From positions 59,912,114-59,976,113 of the forward strand of contig NC_081408.1 of the NCBI RefSeq assembly GCF_030272615.1: a stretch of 64,000 nucleotides of DNA, written 5' to 3'. The notes beneath the pieces were generated by a model, which was not told where the DNA came from, searched no databases, and was given only the letters and a program-made list of their open reading frames with translations. How positions within the stretch are numbered: position 1 is the first letter of the stretch; the number at the start of each line of letters is the position of its first letter. Positions 45,999 to 57,960 of the stretch are shown in pieces. The DNA comes from Cryptomeria japonica (Eukaryota > Streptophyta > Pinopsida > Cupressales > Cupressaceae). The position numbers and the translations under genes were made by a program.

Positions 45999-47505
45999 TG
46001 TAGAGACATTGCTCCTCCCTCCTTCAGGATTCAATCTCATCCTTTCACTTTGCACACACTCACCGCCTATCCATCCATCCATAATAAACGTACCCATTCC
46101 CATCATGGCTATTATTGATCTACCTAAGATTGGTTAGCCATTCATAATAAACCTTCTTTTCACCCCTCTCCATCCATAATAAATCAGCTCTTATCTGTGG
46201 CTAAGGAAAATCCTAATTCTAATGATAGGTATGTATCTAAGAGCATCACACATTCCGAGGAGTGCAGTTTCTTCTAGTTTTCTTTTGTCTATCCACACAC
46301 AATCCATAATAAAGCAACACTTATATTATGGATCTGCAATAAAGTTTCATCTTCTTCGCAATAAAGTGTTAGTTTCATGGATTTGATTAGTTTCAGATGA
46401 GACACAGTAGCAATGGGCTTCAACAAATCAAATCTTTCAATAGACTCAGGCAACATTATGGTCCAGTGCTATCTATCCTTTTTCTGAAAGTAAACATTAT
46501 GACCACAATCAAATAGACTTATACAAGTGACAAAAGATACTAAACTTCAAGACTACAATGGATGTTGGTGTCGAGTCTTGGTTTTCTTTTGATTTTATCT
46601 TTTGGTGACATGTCTTTTAGCTTTTTCGGGATGTCTCTGACTAGAGATTATATCTCTAGGATGTATTTGACTAGAAAGGCGAGGATGGGATATGTTAACC
46701 TATTGTTTTTTCTTTCTGTGGATTGTCTCTTAGTAATGCTATGACTTGTCCAAGGATATGAGGACACTGCGAGTCTAGTGTGAACTGGGGCATTCCTTGT
46801 TTGCGACTGTCTGATCTCCATGCAAACGGGTACAATGACTTTTTGGGTCGAACCTATATCTGGATTGCCATAACCTATTTGCCATAATAACACTCAATGA
46901 TGATAAAGCACAAGATGCTCTTTCACTTCCATATCTTCTACCTTACATCCCCCTTTCCTTATTGACCATCATCGTCCTTCTAGAGTCTGTGTAGCCCTCA
47001 ATCACATGACTGAGTATAATGACACACCAAAAATATTTGCATTTAATGTAGTTTGCACCTGCATTACCACATATTAGCATTTCATACATACATATAGCTA
47101 TCACAATTGCATCACATTCTGCACACACCACTAGTTAGTATATAATATACACATCATACATCTCATCCTGTACATAATCATATCATATCACTATCATACA
47201 TCCACCGATCATATATTCACATTTGCATCATGCATAACATTTAAAAAACATAAAAGAACAAAAATATCTTTTATTTTATCATGTACGTATTTGCATCATC
47301 ATCATAAAACATATAGAAGAAACATCACATAGGAACACATGCATATAGATACTGTAAGGATGAATAATCTCATATATATATATATATATCAAAATCATAA
47401 GTGTCATGATAGAATAATGTCAAAATACATATGACTACAAAATCACTTGAAGGTGTCTACATCATCATACAAAAATGGTACAAAACTAATACATAGGAAG
47501 CCATC
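45999..47505 (+). other. Element C 3' noncoding region, no gene seen
   Basis: Contains several CCATAATAAA words (46076-46325) and a TA dinucleotide run (47377-47391). The open frames at 46562-46744 and 46893-46648 have no family features. Confidence 0.55.
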
Positions 47506-47509
47506 TAAG

Positions 47510-49400
47510 GCTATGATGAACTCTCTCCCTCAGAGCCAGCTGACCTTGATGAAGTTTGAGCCCTGAAAGTCCCCACCCTAGGACCATCTCTCCTGCCCCC
47601 TCTATCTGGTGGTGATGGAGGATCGATGACCCCACCACTAGATGTTCATCTCCTGTCTCTCCCTCTAGTGTTCATCGTAGTCCGCGATGGTCTCCAGAAG
47701 CTCCTAGCCCACTGATTAGGTGGCACATCTCCATAATACCAGTCTCTCCAGTAGGCTATCTCCTCCCCTGCTCATAGTTAATAGTCATATATGGCCCCAG
47801 TGTCCTCCATTGATCATCTCCCTACCCTCAGTGCCTCCTTAGCCTCCATGTAGTGCTGAATAGCCTAATCCCTCTCTTGCTCAGTGTCCCTCAGCTATCT
47901 CTTGAGCCTAGCCCCATCCCTCTCTAGATCCTGAATCTCATCTACCTTTCTCTGGAAGATCTCTCTGAAGGATAGTATCTCATCCTTCTCATCTCCTTCC
48001 TCCGCACCTTGTCCCTATGGCTGTCCCCATGGCTACTCCTATGGCTGCTCCTGTGGCTCTCCCTATCCTTGCACCTGCACTGTTGGCACCTATAAAGGAA
48101 ATCCACCTCTACCCCTAGCTACATGAGCTTGTCTCTCCTCTCCTCCATCTCACCTTTGAGCTAGCCTCCTCTCTTCTACTGCACCCCACCTCTACCATCT
48201 GCCTCTGCCTCCACCATCCCCACTATCACCTTCTATCAACTCCCCTAGATCTGTCAGTTATGCAAATGGATGATCTGCCTAATATGTGTTGTACTCGGCA
48301 TCCATCCCTACATCCTCCACCTCTTCCCACATATCCCAAGGCATGGGAACCATCTCCAGCATCTGTGCCACTACCTAATCATAAGACAATAATGGACCTA
48401 AATGTGCTTGATGTCTCACTGTCCACGCATACATCCCTGAACCCCATGGCATCCATTGTATCCTTCCAAACTACCTGCACACTCTGTCAATCAATTGTTT
48501 CTCAATAGCATATGGTGTTTACCCAATCAAATACCTAAACCTGAACACATATGGCAACTCAATTGCATCATCCTCCCACTCCTCACAATCTCGGTAAGGC
48601 TGCCATACCACACTGTCTATCTCATCGATCACTTGGCACCGATACTCCAGCCTCCTAATCTGTGGTTGGAAAGTAATCATATCATACAAATGGACATAAC
48701 TACGCCCATGTCCCCTGTCTCTAAAGTGTATCAGTCATGTAACTAGAAGATGCTCATATTCCCATACCTACAGTAATGTCACTCCACATCCCAATCTTAT
48801 TGATCCATGATACACAAACTGATGCAGCTCATAATACAAGTGTGCTAGTAGAAATGGACCCCATGCAAACTTGGTGTGCTCAGTCACCAATGTCTTCATT
48901 GTCCTCCCCCATCCCACAACCAACCCTTGTGCTGCCCTGTCTGGATAGAGGAACCCACTGATCACTCCTAACAGCACTGCCACTAGAGCCAATCCTATAG
49001 CTGTCATGGTGTCCTAGGTCACATGTCCTTCCCTCATCTCCAATCCTAGATCTTGGAAAACTCATCTAAATGCCTCCCTATCTCCTTGTTGATCATAAGG
49101 AACCATTCCTCCATCGATTGGTATCTATAGTATCCTGTACACATCCTCTAAGGTGATAGTCATCTCAGGCATAAGAAAATAAAAAGTGCATGTCTTTGAG
49201 TGCCATCTCTCGGCTAATGCAGTCAACAACCCCATGTTTTCCCAAAACTCAGGCATATACATAATATATCCTAAGCCCATGGACTCAACTATTGCTCTAT
49301 CCTCCAATGTCAACTCTAGTTGTAATCCCTACATCGAAGGGTATCTCTCCCATGAGTCCAACATAGGTAGGTCCTCCTGCAGTCAAGCAAATTAACTATG
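47510..49400 (-). pseudogene. Antisense plant mobile domain (PMD) protein, element C
   Basis: Homologue of the antisense ORF of element A. LGYIMYMPEFWENMGLLTAL, AERWHSKTCTFYF and TITLEDVYRIL (49313-49125) carry the PMD signature; 49007-48768 gives LAHLYYELHQFVYHG and CGVTLL, matching LYFQLHQIAYQG and CGVTLL of A. Further left, FRFRYLIGQTPYAIEKQLID matches YLIGRLVNRQRVIEMYLPE. The C-terminus differs: a Gln/Pro-rich repeat (48017-48072) and a charged helix, FREIFQRKVDEIQDLERDGA (near 47950). Stops are numerous after 48760. Confidence 0.78.
48017..48072 (-). repeat. Short repeat inside the element C PMD ORF
   Basis: CCTATGGCTGCTCC-like units of 15 to 18 bases, three to four copies, coding for Gln-Pro-rich residues on the minus strand. 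Confidence 0.6.
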
Positions 49401-49406
49401 TCAAAC

Positions 49407-49845
49407 CTAGTAGTACTCCCTCTTCATCACAAAGTGCTACTTTTTTTTATCCTAGTGCTTATATTTATCATATGACACTCTATCCTAGTAGTACTCCCTG
49501 TTCCTCAGAAAGTGTTTCTTTTATCTTATCTTTTAGGGCACCTACTTGAGTGTATCCTTATGAGTATCTTATCCAATTAACAATGTATGTTCTATCACAA
49601 AATTGTCAATTTATATGGTACTCCCTGTTCACCACAAAGTGCCTCACTCTATCTTATCCTAGGGCCTCTTCTTGAGTGTATCCTCTTGAGTAGTTTTCTT
49701 GATTGGCAACATTTGTTCTATCACAAAATTGTCAATCCTATCCCTATCTATCCTAGTCTTCCCTAGAGGACCTGTTTGAGTGTATCTTCTCAACAACTTA
49801 TCTAATTGATAGGGTATGTTTATCACAGAACTGTCGATTTGACCT
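49407..49845 (+). repeat. About 130 bp tandem repeat, 3 to 4 degenerate copies
   Basis: Shared words: GTACTCCCTGTTC, CACAAAGTGC, TTGAGTGTATCC, GTTCTATCACAAAATTGTCAA. The first and last copies are partial. It lies upstream of the antisense PMD ORF. Confidence 0.75.
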
Positions 49846-49849
49846 TGAA

Positions 49850-50540
49850 GACATAAACATGCATTCATGACACAAACATGTTTACATATCACATAGATGT
49901 TTCTGCATTTCACAAATGTGCTCACATTTTACATGGATGCTTTTCCAATCATAGATGCATTTAAACTAGACACAGACGTGCCTAACCTACTCAGATGCAC
50001 TTGGCACCAATGCAGATGTGCCTTAATGTCTTTTTCCCCACTTGCCAAGTTTCTTAGACATCCCTAATGTGCATTTATTGACCTACCTAACATGCCTTTA
50101 TGACAACAATTAATGCACCAAAGTACATGGAGGTTTTGTGGTACTTACCGACTCTCCTGCATCTGTTGGCCTAATATCAGTGAACGTGATCGAATCTATG
50201 CACCAATCCCATCGCTGCTGACTATTGACTACTCTCTTCTTTCTCTACACTTCGATCTCTTAAGTGTGTGGATGACAATGAGGATGTTTTCACTCATAGT
50301 CTATCTTATAAACTACCCTATCCCTAGTCTCTCGAGTTAGTCTTCTTTATCCCATGACTCTGTCACTCTATCCTATCTTGTCAGTCCTTTCTAACCTTTC
50401 TATCTTATCGAGAGATTGTTTGCGATCTTTTTAGACATTTCCATCCAATCTCTCGAGGGGGCATATCATTCCCATCTTGGGGCAACTTTGTATCAGTTTA
50501 TCTTATCTTCTTTGAAACAACGCGACAAGGTGCATTGTCT
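49850..50540 (+). other. Element C pre-PPT region with ACAGATGTG-like words
   Basis: From 49850 to 50030 words such as ACATGCAT, CACAAATGTGC, ACAGACGTGCC and GCAGATGTGCC recur about every 25 bases. No coding domain. The same location in element A holds another short-unit cluster (20560-20690). Confidence 0.5.
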
Positions 50541-50555
50541 CAAAGAGGGGCAGAA
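50541..50555 (+). promoter_or_regulatory. Polypurine tract, element C
   Basis: CAAAGAGGGGCAGAA, one base different from A and B, directly before TGTAGAC. Confidence 0.85.
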
Positions 50556-51341
50556 TGTAGACACCTAAAATTGTCTTGTCTAATTAAATAAATATTTTTA
50601 TTTATTTAATTATTTTATCCCAATTCTTCTATTAATTAAATCAATATATATTTATTTAATTAATTCATTTATCCTCTTCTAGCCTTTTTCCTCATTTATA
50701 TAAATACATTTATTTATTTAAATTGTCCTTTTCTTAAATTAAATAAATATTTTATTTATTTAATTGATCCCATTTACTCTATTAATTAAATAATATTTAT
50801 TTATTTAATTAATTAATTATCCTTTTCTACCCATGACCCATTTCATTCATCTCTTAATTCCTACACTACCTACCCTCTTATTATTATCTTATTTCCTCTA
50901 CCTACCCTTTAACCCTAGCCGACCATTTATCTTTTTCACTTTTTAATCTTATCTCTCCATTTCCTAAAGTGTCTTCTATATAAGAGGATAATCTCCTTCA
51001 TTATGAACCCTAAGAATTCTAATTGTCTAATCAATCTTATGCAATCAATCTTTTTTGCGATCAAGCTATCAACCATATTTTTGTTCTTTGTTGAGCTCTT
51101 GTGCACACATAAAATATGAGAGAAAATATATCAAGCAAGATCAATGGATATAAGAAGAATGGAGATTCAAACCCTAGTGGACATGTGAGGGTATAATCTT
51201 TGTGAATTTGTTGATTTGCATTGTCTTAGGTGATCTTCATATGTTATGGTGGATCTTTATTGTTGTTAGGCTAGGGTTTTGTGGTTGAATTCATTTAGTC
51301 TTTCAGTATTATTGTTTCCACTATCTACTTTTCACCATACA
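50556..51341 (+). mobile_element. 3' LTR of element C
   Basis: 786 bp, TGTAGACACC to ACCATACA, very AT-rich at the left (TTAATTAAATAA runs), with a TATA box TATATAAG at 50977-50984. It starts like the LTRs of A and B, but its body does not match them by eye. The next five bases, TAAGT, would be the duplication; the left copy is not in view. Confidence 0.82.
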
Positions 51342-52975
51342 TAAGTGTTGTTCAAGATAATGGACTTGTTGAGGGTAGATCATCTAAAGAAAAGAGCAAG
51401 TATAATATTATCAATTTTTCTATTAGGCTAACATTCAAAATGTTTATGAGCCTAGAGGTTAAAGGTAAACTTAAATGGGAAAAGGCAATGGAATTTAAGC
51501 ATCATAGTCTTTTGATGAATAAAACTTTCATTTTGTTAGATCTTCCACCACCTAGAAGAAACCCATTAGTTGCAAATGGGTCTAAAAAGTGAAATAAAAA
51601 GTTGATGAAACTCTTGATAAATACAAAGATTGGTTGGTGGTTAAATGGTTCTCACAGATAGAAGGTATTGGCTATGAGGATACCTTTTCTCTTGTTGAAA
51701 AGATGAGCACCATCCGATTGGTTCTAGCCATTGAAAAATATTGTTGTTAGAAAGTACATCAAATGGATGTGAAGAGTGCCTTCCTTAATGGTGATCTAAA
51801 GGAATATTTATACATGATGAAACCTCAATTTTTCAAGGTTGCAAGAAAATACCACCAAGTATTTAGAGTAGTAAAGGCTCTATATGGCCTAAAACAAGCC
51901 CCTCGGGCATGGCACATTAAGATTCACAAGTATTTGGACGTATAGGGATTCGAAAGAAGTCTTTTAGATCCCAAATTGTATTTCAAGAGCACTAGTAGTG
52001 ACATCATTCTTCTTGTCATCTATGTGGATGATATCATCATTACTATTAGTGGGGCACATTTGCTTTAGTAAATCAAATTTAATTTGTGTCAAGTTTTTGA
52101 TATGACTAGTTTGGGTCTTTTGTAATATTCTCTCAGTGTGAATGTTTGGCAGACACTTGGTATTATTTTCATTTCTTTGTCAAAGTATGCCAAGAGTTTT
52201 TTGGACAAGTTCGGGATGATAGATTGTAAAGTATCATATACACTTATGGAGAAAAGGCTAATACTCTCAATTGAATCAAACTCACTAGTGGCGAATGAGT
52301 CACCATTCAAATAACTAGTTGGTAGCCTCATCTATCTTACAACCACTATAACTAATCCAAGTTATGTTGTGAGTTACATCTCTCACTTCATGATAAATCC
52401 TAAGGAAAAATATTAATTTGCAACAAAGTATGTACTAAGATATGTGAAAGGGACACCTAACTTTGACATTGAGTATAGAAGAAGCAAATATTGTAGATTG
52501 ATTACAAACTTAGATTGGGAAATTCATGTTGATGACAAGAAGTCTACAACTGGGTATGTCTTCATTCTTGGCAAAGGTGTAGTTACATTGACCAGTAAGA
52601 AGCAAAAAATAGTAACTCTTTGCCCTTGATGGAAGAAGAGTATCATGAAATTGTTAAAGAAATATGTGAGGAAATATGGATTAGGAGGATTATTTCTAAC
52701 ATGAAGATGTCTCAACTAGGGCCTTCATCCTTGTTTTATGAAAACCAATGGGTGCTAAAGCTTGCTAAGAATCTAGTCTTTCATGAGTGTACAAACCATG
52801 TAGAGTTCCATTGTCGCTTCATACAATAGCTTGTTGAAGATAGATTTGTGATGTTGTAGTATTTTCCAACTGAGGATCAGACTACAAATATTATAACCAA
52901 GTCTTTGAGCCCATTTAAATTTATAAAATTTAGGGGCAACTTGGTGTAGTTAATAGAATGACCTCTTAGAATGGG
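51342..52975 (+). pseudogene. Element F: decayed Ty1/copia pol (RT and RNase H)
   Basis: HQMDVKSAFLNGDLKEYLYM (51757-51815), RVVKALYGLKQAPRAWHIKI, then IYVDDIIIT (52017-52045) give copia RT with its YVDD. VKGTPNFDIEYRRS, DKKSTTGYVFILGKGVVTL, FHECTNHVEFHCRFIQ, YFPTEDQTTNIITKSLS and FRGNLGV give the RNase H and the usual copia C-terminus. Gag, protease and integrase are not present to the left: the LTR of C abuts. There are many stops and frameshifts. Confidence 0.85.
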
Positions 52976-53296
52976 TGTTAAAAAAAATTACTATATTAAG
53001 TTTATAATGGTCATTTTAGATAGAAGTTTGTATTTAGAAACTTTCTTTCAATTGTTTTCTTTCCTTGTTGTCAATCATTTCCATTGTGGAAAGATCATTT
53101 GTAATCACAAATTTTAGGAGTATTCCTCCCCTTTGTAAATTATGCAACTATCGTTTCAACATGGGGGGTTGGGGTGACAAAAGTAGGATTAGCTGAAAGA
53201 AAATTTTGTGTGGTTTTGTGAATAATTTGGATAAACCACTTGATTTATTTTGGCTTGTTTTATCTACTAATATAATATGGTTAATTTGGAAATATA
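52976..53296 (+). mobile_element. Probable 3' LTR start of copia element F
   Basis: Begins TGTTAAAAAAAATTAC directly after the pol end and a weak purine tract. It is interrupted by element D at 53297; the sequence after D (from 60094) may be its continuation, but I cannot see its end. Confidence 0.5.
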
Positions 53297-54603
53297 TGTA
53301 GGGAATATGTGCCTCAAATTAACTTGACTTGTGTTCAAACTGATCAGAGTAACCTATCCCAATGGAACAACTGTCGGTGCGACTCTTGCCAATGGGCCGA
53401 TGGAACCCTCTTCTTATGATTGGCTATCGGGTGAGAAAGTCCGAGATGATCCAACGGTTGTCGCTATACCACGATGGGAAGATGATCGAAAGTTATTCCC
53501 CACAGCTTGGCGACAAAGAATGTGAAAAAAGAAGAGCTTCATTTCAGGCAGTTAGTGAGGTCATGCTAAGGTGGTAGGGCAAGGACTCTGGAGCCAATCA
53601 AGGGGTGCCATGTGGCAGAGCAAAGAAAGAGGAAAGGGAATCGGTCTAGTGGTAGATGAGGCCGTGCTTAGGTGGATCAGGTGGCAAACAAGGGAGTAAC
53701 ACCGTGGCGAAAGAGAGATCAAGTAGATCAAGGAAGATCAGAAGATCAGGATAGCTATTTGGTTGTCTTGCCAATGAATCGATGGAATTGCCTTCGGTGA
53801 TCAGGGTATCATTAGAGATCGGGAGAACTGGTTGTTTGCTACACCAATACCCGATGAGGTCACCTTTGACGATCAGGTTGACAAGATGGAAGCTATGTTG
53901 ATGGCCTAATCGAGTCATTGTGGTGTCATCGGGAGATCGGGTCTACCTGTTGAAGGCTATCCTGATAAGTTGATGGAGCCGATCTATTTGAAGCCGCATT
54001 AGTGGAGTCGCTGGTTCATCGGGATATTGGAGCAATGATTTTGTGGTCTTTCTGATGGTCGATGGAGTAGAGATTGACTATGGGTGTGTGATCGAACCGA
54101 AGTCCAAAAGATAAACACTTGGACAATGAAGATGATCTTGTCAGTGTATATGAAGAGGAACTAACCCAACTTCCTAGTGCATGTGGGATATTGTGTTTCT
54201 CATGAATGTAGATTGACATAGATAGTTAGACTTCAAACCGTTGGTGCAGTTGCTCAAATGAACTGTCGACAATATGATATATGAATCCATTGGATAACTA
54301 TGGTGAATGTAACTGATTATCGTATGTTGATTGTAGTGTCCAGTTCGTGAGAATCTAAGAACGAATACCAGTAGTTGCAGATTGAAAATTTATTGTAAAT
54401 TCATTTACTAGAAATAAAGTGTTCAATTGTTGGTGGTGGGTTTTTTCCCGAAAGGGTTTTACCACGTAATTCTTGGTGTTCTTTCTCTATGTTGATTCTA
54501 TTTGTTTGTCTATATGATTCTTAACGTCCTGTACAAGTTTTAAAGTACATTTTGCCTGTTAATTGACATTAGGAAGGTGTTTCCGCACCGTGCTTTCCTT
54601 ACA
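53297..54603 (+). mobile_element. 5' LTR of element D
   Basis: 1307 bp, TGTAGGGAATATG to GCTTTCCTTACA. GC content is higher than in the gypsy LTRs. No coding potential beyond shadow frames. Confidence 0.93.
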
Positions 54604-54605
54604 AG

Positions 54606-54617
54606 TGGTATCAAAGC
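54606..54617 (+). promoter_or_regulatory. Primer binding site, element D
   Basis: TGGTATCAAAGC, two bases after the LTR, matches the plant initiator tRNA-Met site TGGTATCAGAGC except for one G-to-A change. Confidence 0.85.
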
Positions 54618-54748
54618 TTGTCCCATTTTGTTATCCTTATTGGGTAGGGTTGGTTTTTTGTGTCAGTTATGTTTCAGTGGGAGTCTTGTAGAGTGTCTAC
54701 TTGTTTGTTTAATAAGTTTATAAGGCGAGCACCTCAGGGCGCATAGAC

Positions 54749-55500
54749 ATGGACAAATTTAACAGTTCTAGTTTCAACTATGGAAACTCAAGATAGAAGA
54801 CTTGTTGGTCGACCGAGACCTTTGGATTTCTATGTCTGGGTATAAACCTATAGGCATAAAGCAAGAGGCTTGGGAATTAGCCAACCGAAAGGCAAGGGGT
54901 CTAATCAGGCTATGTCTTGCTGATTTTGTTCTATTAAGTGTCCATGAGGAGAAAATTGCACATCTTTGGAATAAGTTGGGAGATATTTATCAAGGCAAAT
55001 CTTTGGTGAATAAATTTTTCTTGAGGAAGAAGTTGTACTCTTTGAAGATAAATGTAGAAACACCACTGGAAGACCACTTGAATGATTTCAACATGGTTCT
55101 TGCATAGTTAACTTCTGTTGGTGTGACCATTAAGGAAGAAGAACATTGCATGTTGTTGTTATGTTCATTGCTTGACCCTTGGGATCACTTAGTGATGGCT
55201 ATCAGTAGTACTATGACCCAGTTCAAGATGGATACTGTGGTTAATACTCTTTTGTCAGAAGAAATGAGAAAGAACTCTTCTGAGATGAAAAAAGATGCAC
55301 TCTTTGTTCGAGGTAGACCAAAGGACAAAGACAAGAAGAAAGGAAAGAAGTCCAAGTTCAAGTCTTAAGAGAGATCAAAATCTCTAGACAAGAAGTCAAA
55401 GGTGAAGTGTTGAAACTATGGGCAAAAAGGGCATATCTAAAAGGATTGCAAGGAGGAGAAGAAGAAGAAGAAGTATTCTAACGCTGAATGTTCTCTGAGT
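54749..55500 (+). pseudogene. Element D gag pseudogene
   Basis: ATG at 54749 (MDKFNSSSF), a frameshift near 54772, then LWKLKIEDLLVDRDLWISMS, ADFVLLSVHEEKIAHLWNKL, DIYQGKSLVNKFFLRKKLYS and PLEDHLNDFNMVLA: the copia gag fold (UBN2 type). A TAG at 55108 and TAA at 55366 interrupt. The knuckle KC, stop, NYGQKGHI, stop, KDC (55411-55450) has two stops, one fitting TGG to TGA. Confidence 0.85.
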
Positions 55501-55900
55501 GATGCAAATGCATTTGTAGCAGCCCTAGTAGTGCCTACCTCAGATGACACTTGGTTAGTATATTTTGGTGCATCTTTTCACATGACCTCCCACAAGGAGT
55601 GGTTCTCGAAGTATGAACTATATGCTGGTGGAAAGGTATACTTGGCTAGTGATTCTACATTGGATATTATTGGGAGAGGCAGAATTAAAATTCAATTCCT
55701 AGATGGTAGAGTGAAGGGGATCAATGGAGTTCTTCATATACCAAGTCTGGCAAGAAACCTTCTCTCTGTAAGTAAACTTAATGATGCTAGAGTACAAGTT
55801 ACATTTGTATCTGGTGGTTACAAGATGGCTAGGGGTTCCATTGTATTGGTAAAGAGTGATCGCATTGATACACTGTATAAGTTAAATGTTAAACCTATAT
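55501..55900 (+). pseudogene. Element D protease pseudogene
   Basis: TWLVYFGASFHMTSHKEWFS holds the usual W-x-x-D-S-G-A-S-x-H-M site, but D-S-G reads Y-F-G, so the catalytic Asp is lost. GVLHIPSLARNLLSVSKLND follows as expected. The open frame runs on to 56349 into integrase. Confidence 0.85.
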
Positions 55901-56868
55901 GTTGTAATGTAACCTCTGAAAATTCTGTTAAGACAATTGTAATGATGCATAATTCTAATTCATTGGAAGATAAACTTCCTGCTGAGAAAATAATGCTCTG
56001 GAATAATAGGTTAGGCTATATAGGTGAAAAAGGTTTAAAAGATTTAAAGAATAAGAATCTGGTTGAAGCTTTGGATGATTGTAGTTTTGAGTTTAATTTT
56101 TGTGAACACTGCATATATGAAAAACATAATCATGTTCAGTTTTATTCTAGTTCTCATAAGTCTTTTGACATTTTGGATTATGTTCACTCTGATGTGTTTG
56201 GTCCAGTGGATGTTCCTTCTCTGGCTAAGTATAAATACTTTGTATCTTTTGTAGATGATTATTCAAGAAGGGCATTTGTGTACTTTTTAAAAAGTAAATC
56301 AGAAGTGTTCAGTCGGTTTAAGGATTTTAAGAACCTTGTTGAAAATTAGACTAGGAGAAGGATTAAATGTTTAAGAATAAACAACGGTGGTGAATACTGT
56401 AGTGCAGATTTTGACAAGTACTGTGTTGATCATGGAATTAAGAGACATAAGACTGTACCTTACACTCCACAACAAAATGGAGTCACTGAAAGGTTGAATC
56501 GGTCTCTAATGGAGAAAGCAAGAAGCATGTTGAGCGGAGCTAGGCTGGAACAAAAATTCTGGGCTGAAGCAGTTGCTATAACATGTTACCTGCTGAATTG
56601 TTCTCCTACTTCAACATTGGTTGACAAAAAACCTATGGAAGCATGGTCTGGTAAGAAACCTTCTTTAAGGAACCTTTGTGTTTTTGGTGCAGAGGCATAT
56701 GCTCATGTGTCTGATATTACTAGATCTAAGTTGGATAACAAAGTTGTGAAATGTATCTTCATTGGCTATGGAGTTGGTGTGAAGGGATACAAACTTCAAA
56801 ATCCAATGACCGGTAAGGTTATGTACAACAAATGTGTGATTTTTGATGAGCTGAAACCTATTTCATGA
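55901..56868 (+). pseudogene. Element D integrase pseudogene
   Basis: The pre-integrase zinc part LWNNRLGYIGEKGLKDL ... FCEHCIYEKHN has lost both His residues (Asn and Tyr instead). The core keeps the first Asp (HSDVFGPV), but the second (DNGGEY in the family) reads NNGGEY; the Glu of VTERLNRSLMEKAR is kept. A TAG at 56347 sits at a Gln position. The end, CVFGAEAYAHV ... FIGYGVGVKGYKLQNP, is intact to 56868. Confidence 0.87.
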
Positions 56869-57149
56869 GATCACAACATAGGAAAGCAAAGAGAAGCTGA
56901 GATTGAAATTCCTCCAGCTAAGGAAGAATCTCTATAGATACTTGAATATGAGGAGAGTTCAAGCAGTTCAAGTAGTTCTGAAGAAGAACATGATGATGAG
57001 CCTCCTGTTAAACCTCAAGAAGACTCAACACCAGAGTTGAGAAGATCTACTCGAGAGAGGCGGCAACCTAATAGGTATACACCTAATAAGTACAGTCACT
57101 CTATGTTGAATGTTAATTGTGCTTATGCTTTACTTGCAAATATTGATGA

Positions 57150-57960
57150 GCCTAGGACTGTCAAAGAAGCTATTAAGATGCCTAATTCAAATTCCTAGTT
57201 GGAAGCCATGAATGATGAAATGTCATCATTGGATAAAAATGGAACTTGGTATTTGGTGCCATTGCCTAAAGGTAGAAAGCCTGTAGGCTGCAAGTGGGTA
57301 TTCAAGAAGAATTATGGTCCAGATGGCAGCATTGACAAGTACAAAGCAAGATTGGTTCCAAAGGGGTATTCTCAAAAGGAAGGTATTGACTATGGAGAGA
57401 TATTTTCTCTTATGGCTAAGCTGACATCTATTAGATTTCTCTTGTCACTTGCAACAACATATGATTAGGAGATTGAGCAAATGGATGTGAAGACAACATT
57501 TCTTCATGGTGATCTTGAAGAAGAGATTTATATGTCTCAGCTTGAGCACTTTGTGGAAAAAGGTAAAGAACACTTGGTTTGTAGACTCAAGAAGTCTCTG
57601 TATGGTTTGAAACATTCTCCTAGAATGTGGTATCAAAAGTATGATACATTGTTTTGTCCTTGGGATTTGTGAGATCAAAATCTGATCATCATGTTTACTA
57701 CAAAACTGAAGGTGATAGGATTATTATCATAGATTTGTATGTAGATGACATGTTGTTCATAGGAAATACAAAAGGTATGATCTCAGATTTAAAATATCAG
57801 TTATCTATGAAATTTGAAATGAAGGACTTAGGAGAAGCAAAGTACATTCTAGGAATGGAGATCAAAATGGATAGATCTAAGAAGAAACTTTGGCTCAACC
57901 AGAGAAAGTACATAACTGATGTTCTTGATAGGTTTCATATGTCTAACTGTAAATCATAGG
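57150..57960 (+). pseudogene. Element D reverse transcriptase pseudogene
   Basis: MEAMNDEMSSLDKNGTWYLV, VGCKWVFKKNYGPDGSIDKY, EQMDVKTTFLHGDLEEEIYM, CRLKKSLYGLKHSPRMWYQK, and after a frameshift near 57660, IIIDLYVDDMLFIGN with YVDD intact. TAG codons at 57196, 57466 and 57957 fit Gln, Trp and Gln. Confidence 0.9.

Larger units (their letters stand above)
43580..51341 (+). mobile_element. Element C (right part): gypsy element without an RT/integrase core
   Basis: Continues the gag frame from 26862 after the duplication. Order: gag end, protease, linker, a novel stretch, the last 75 residues of integrase, hairpins, antisense PMD ORF, repeat region, polypurine tract, 3' LTR. RT, both RNases H and the integrase core are absent, so it could only have moved using proteins of a relative. 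Confidence 0.85.

Noticed and set aside
46562-47131. Open frames between element C pol remnant and PMD ORF
   Set aside because: Short, unrelated to each other, no domain, and not present at the same place in A.
22661-51341. LTR-G and the C 3' LTR as a pair
   Set aside because: Both are AT-rich with TATA boxes, but the interiors do not align by eye, and the sequence following LTR-G is mid-gag, not a primer site.
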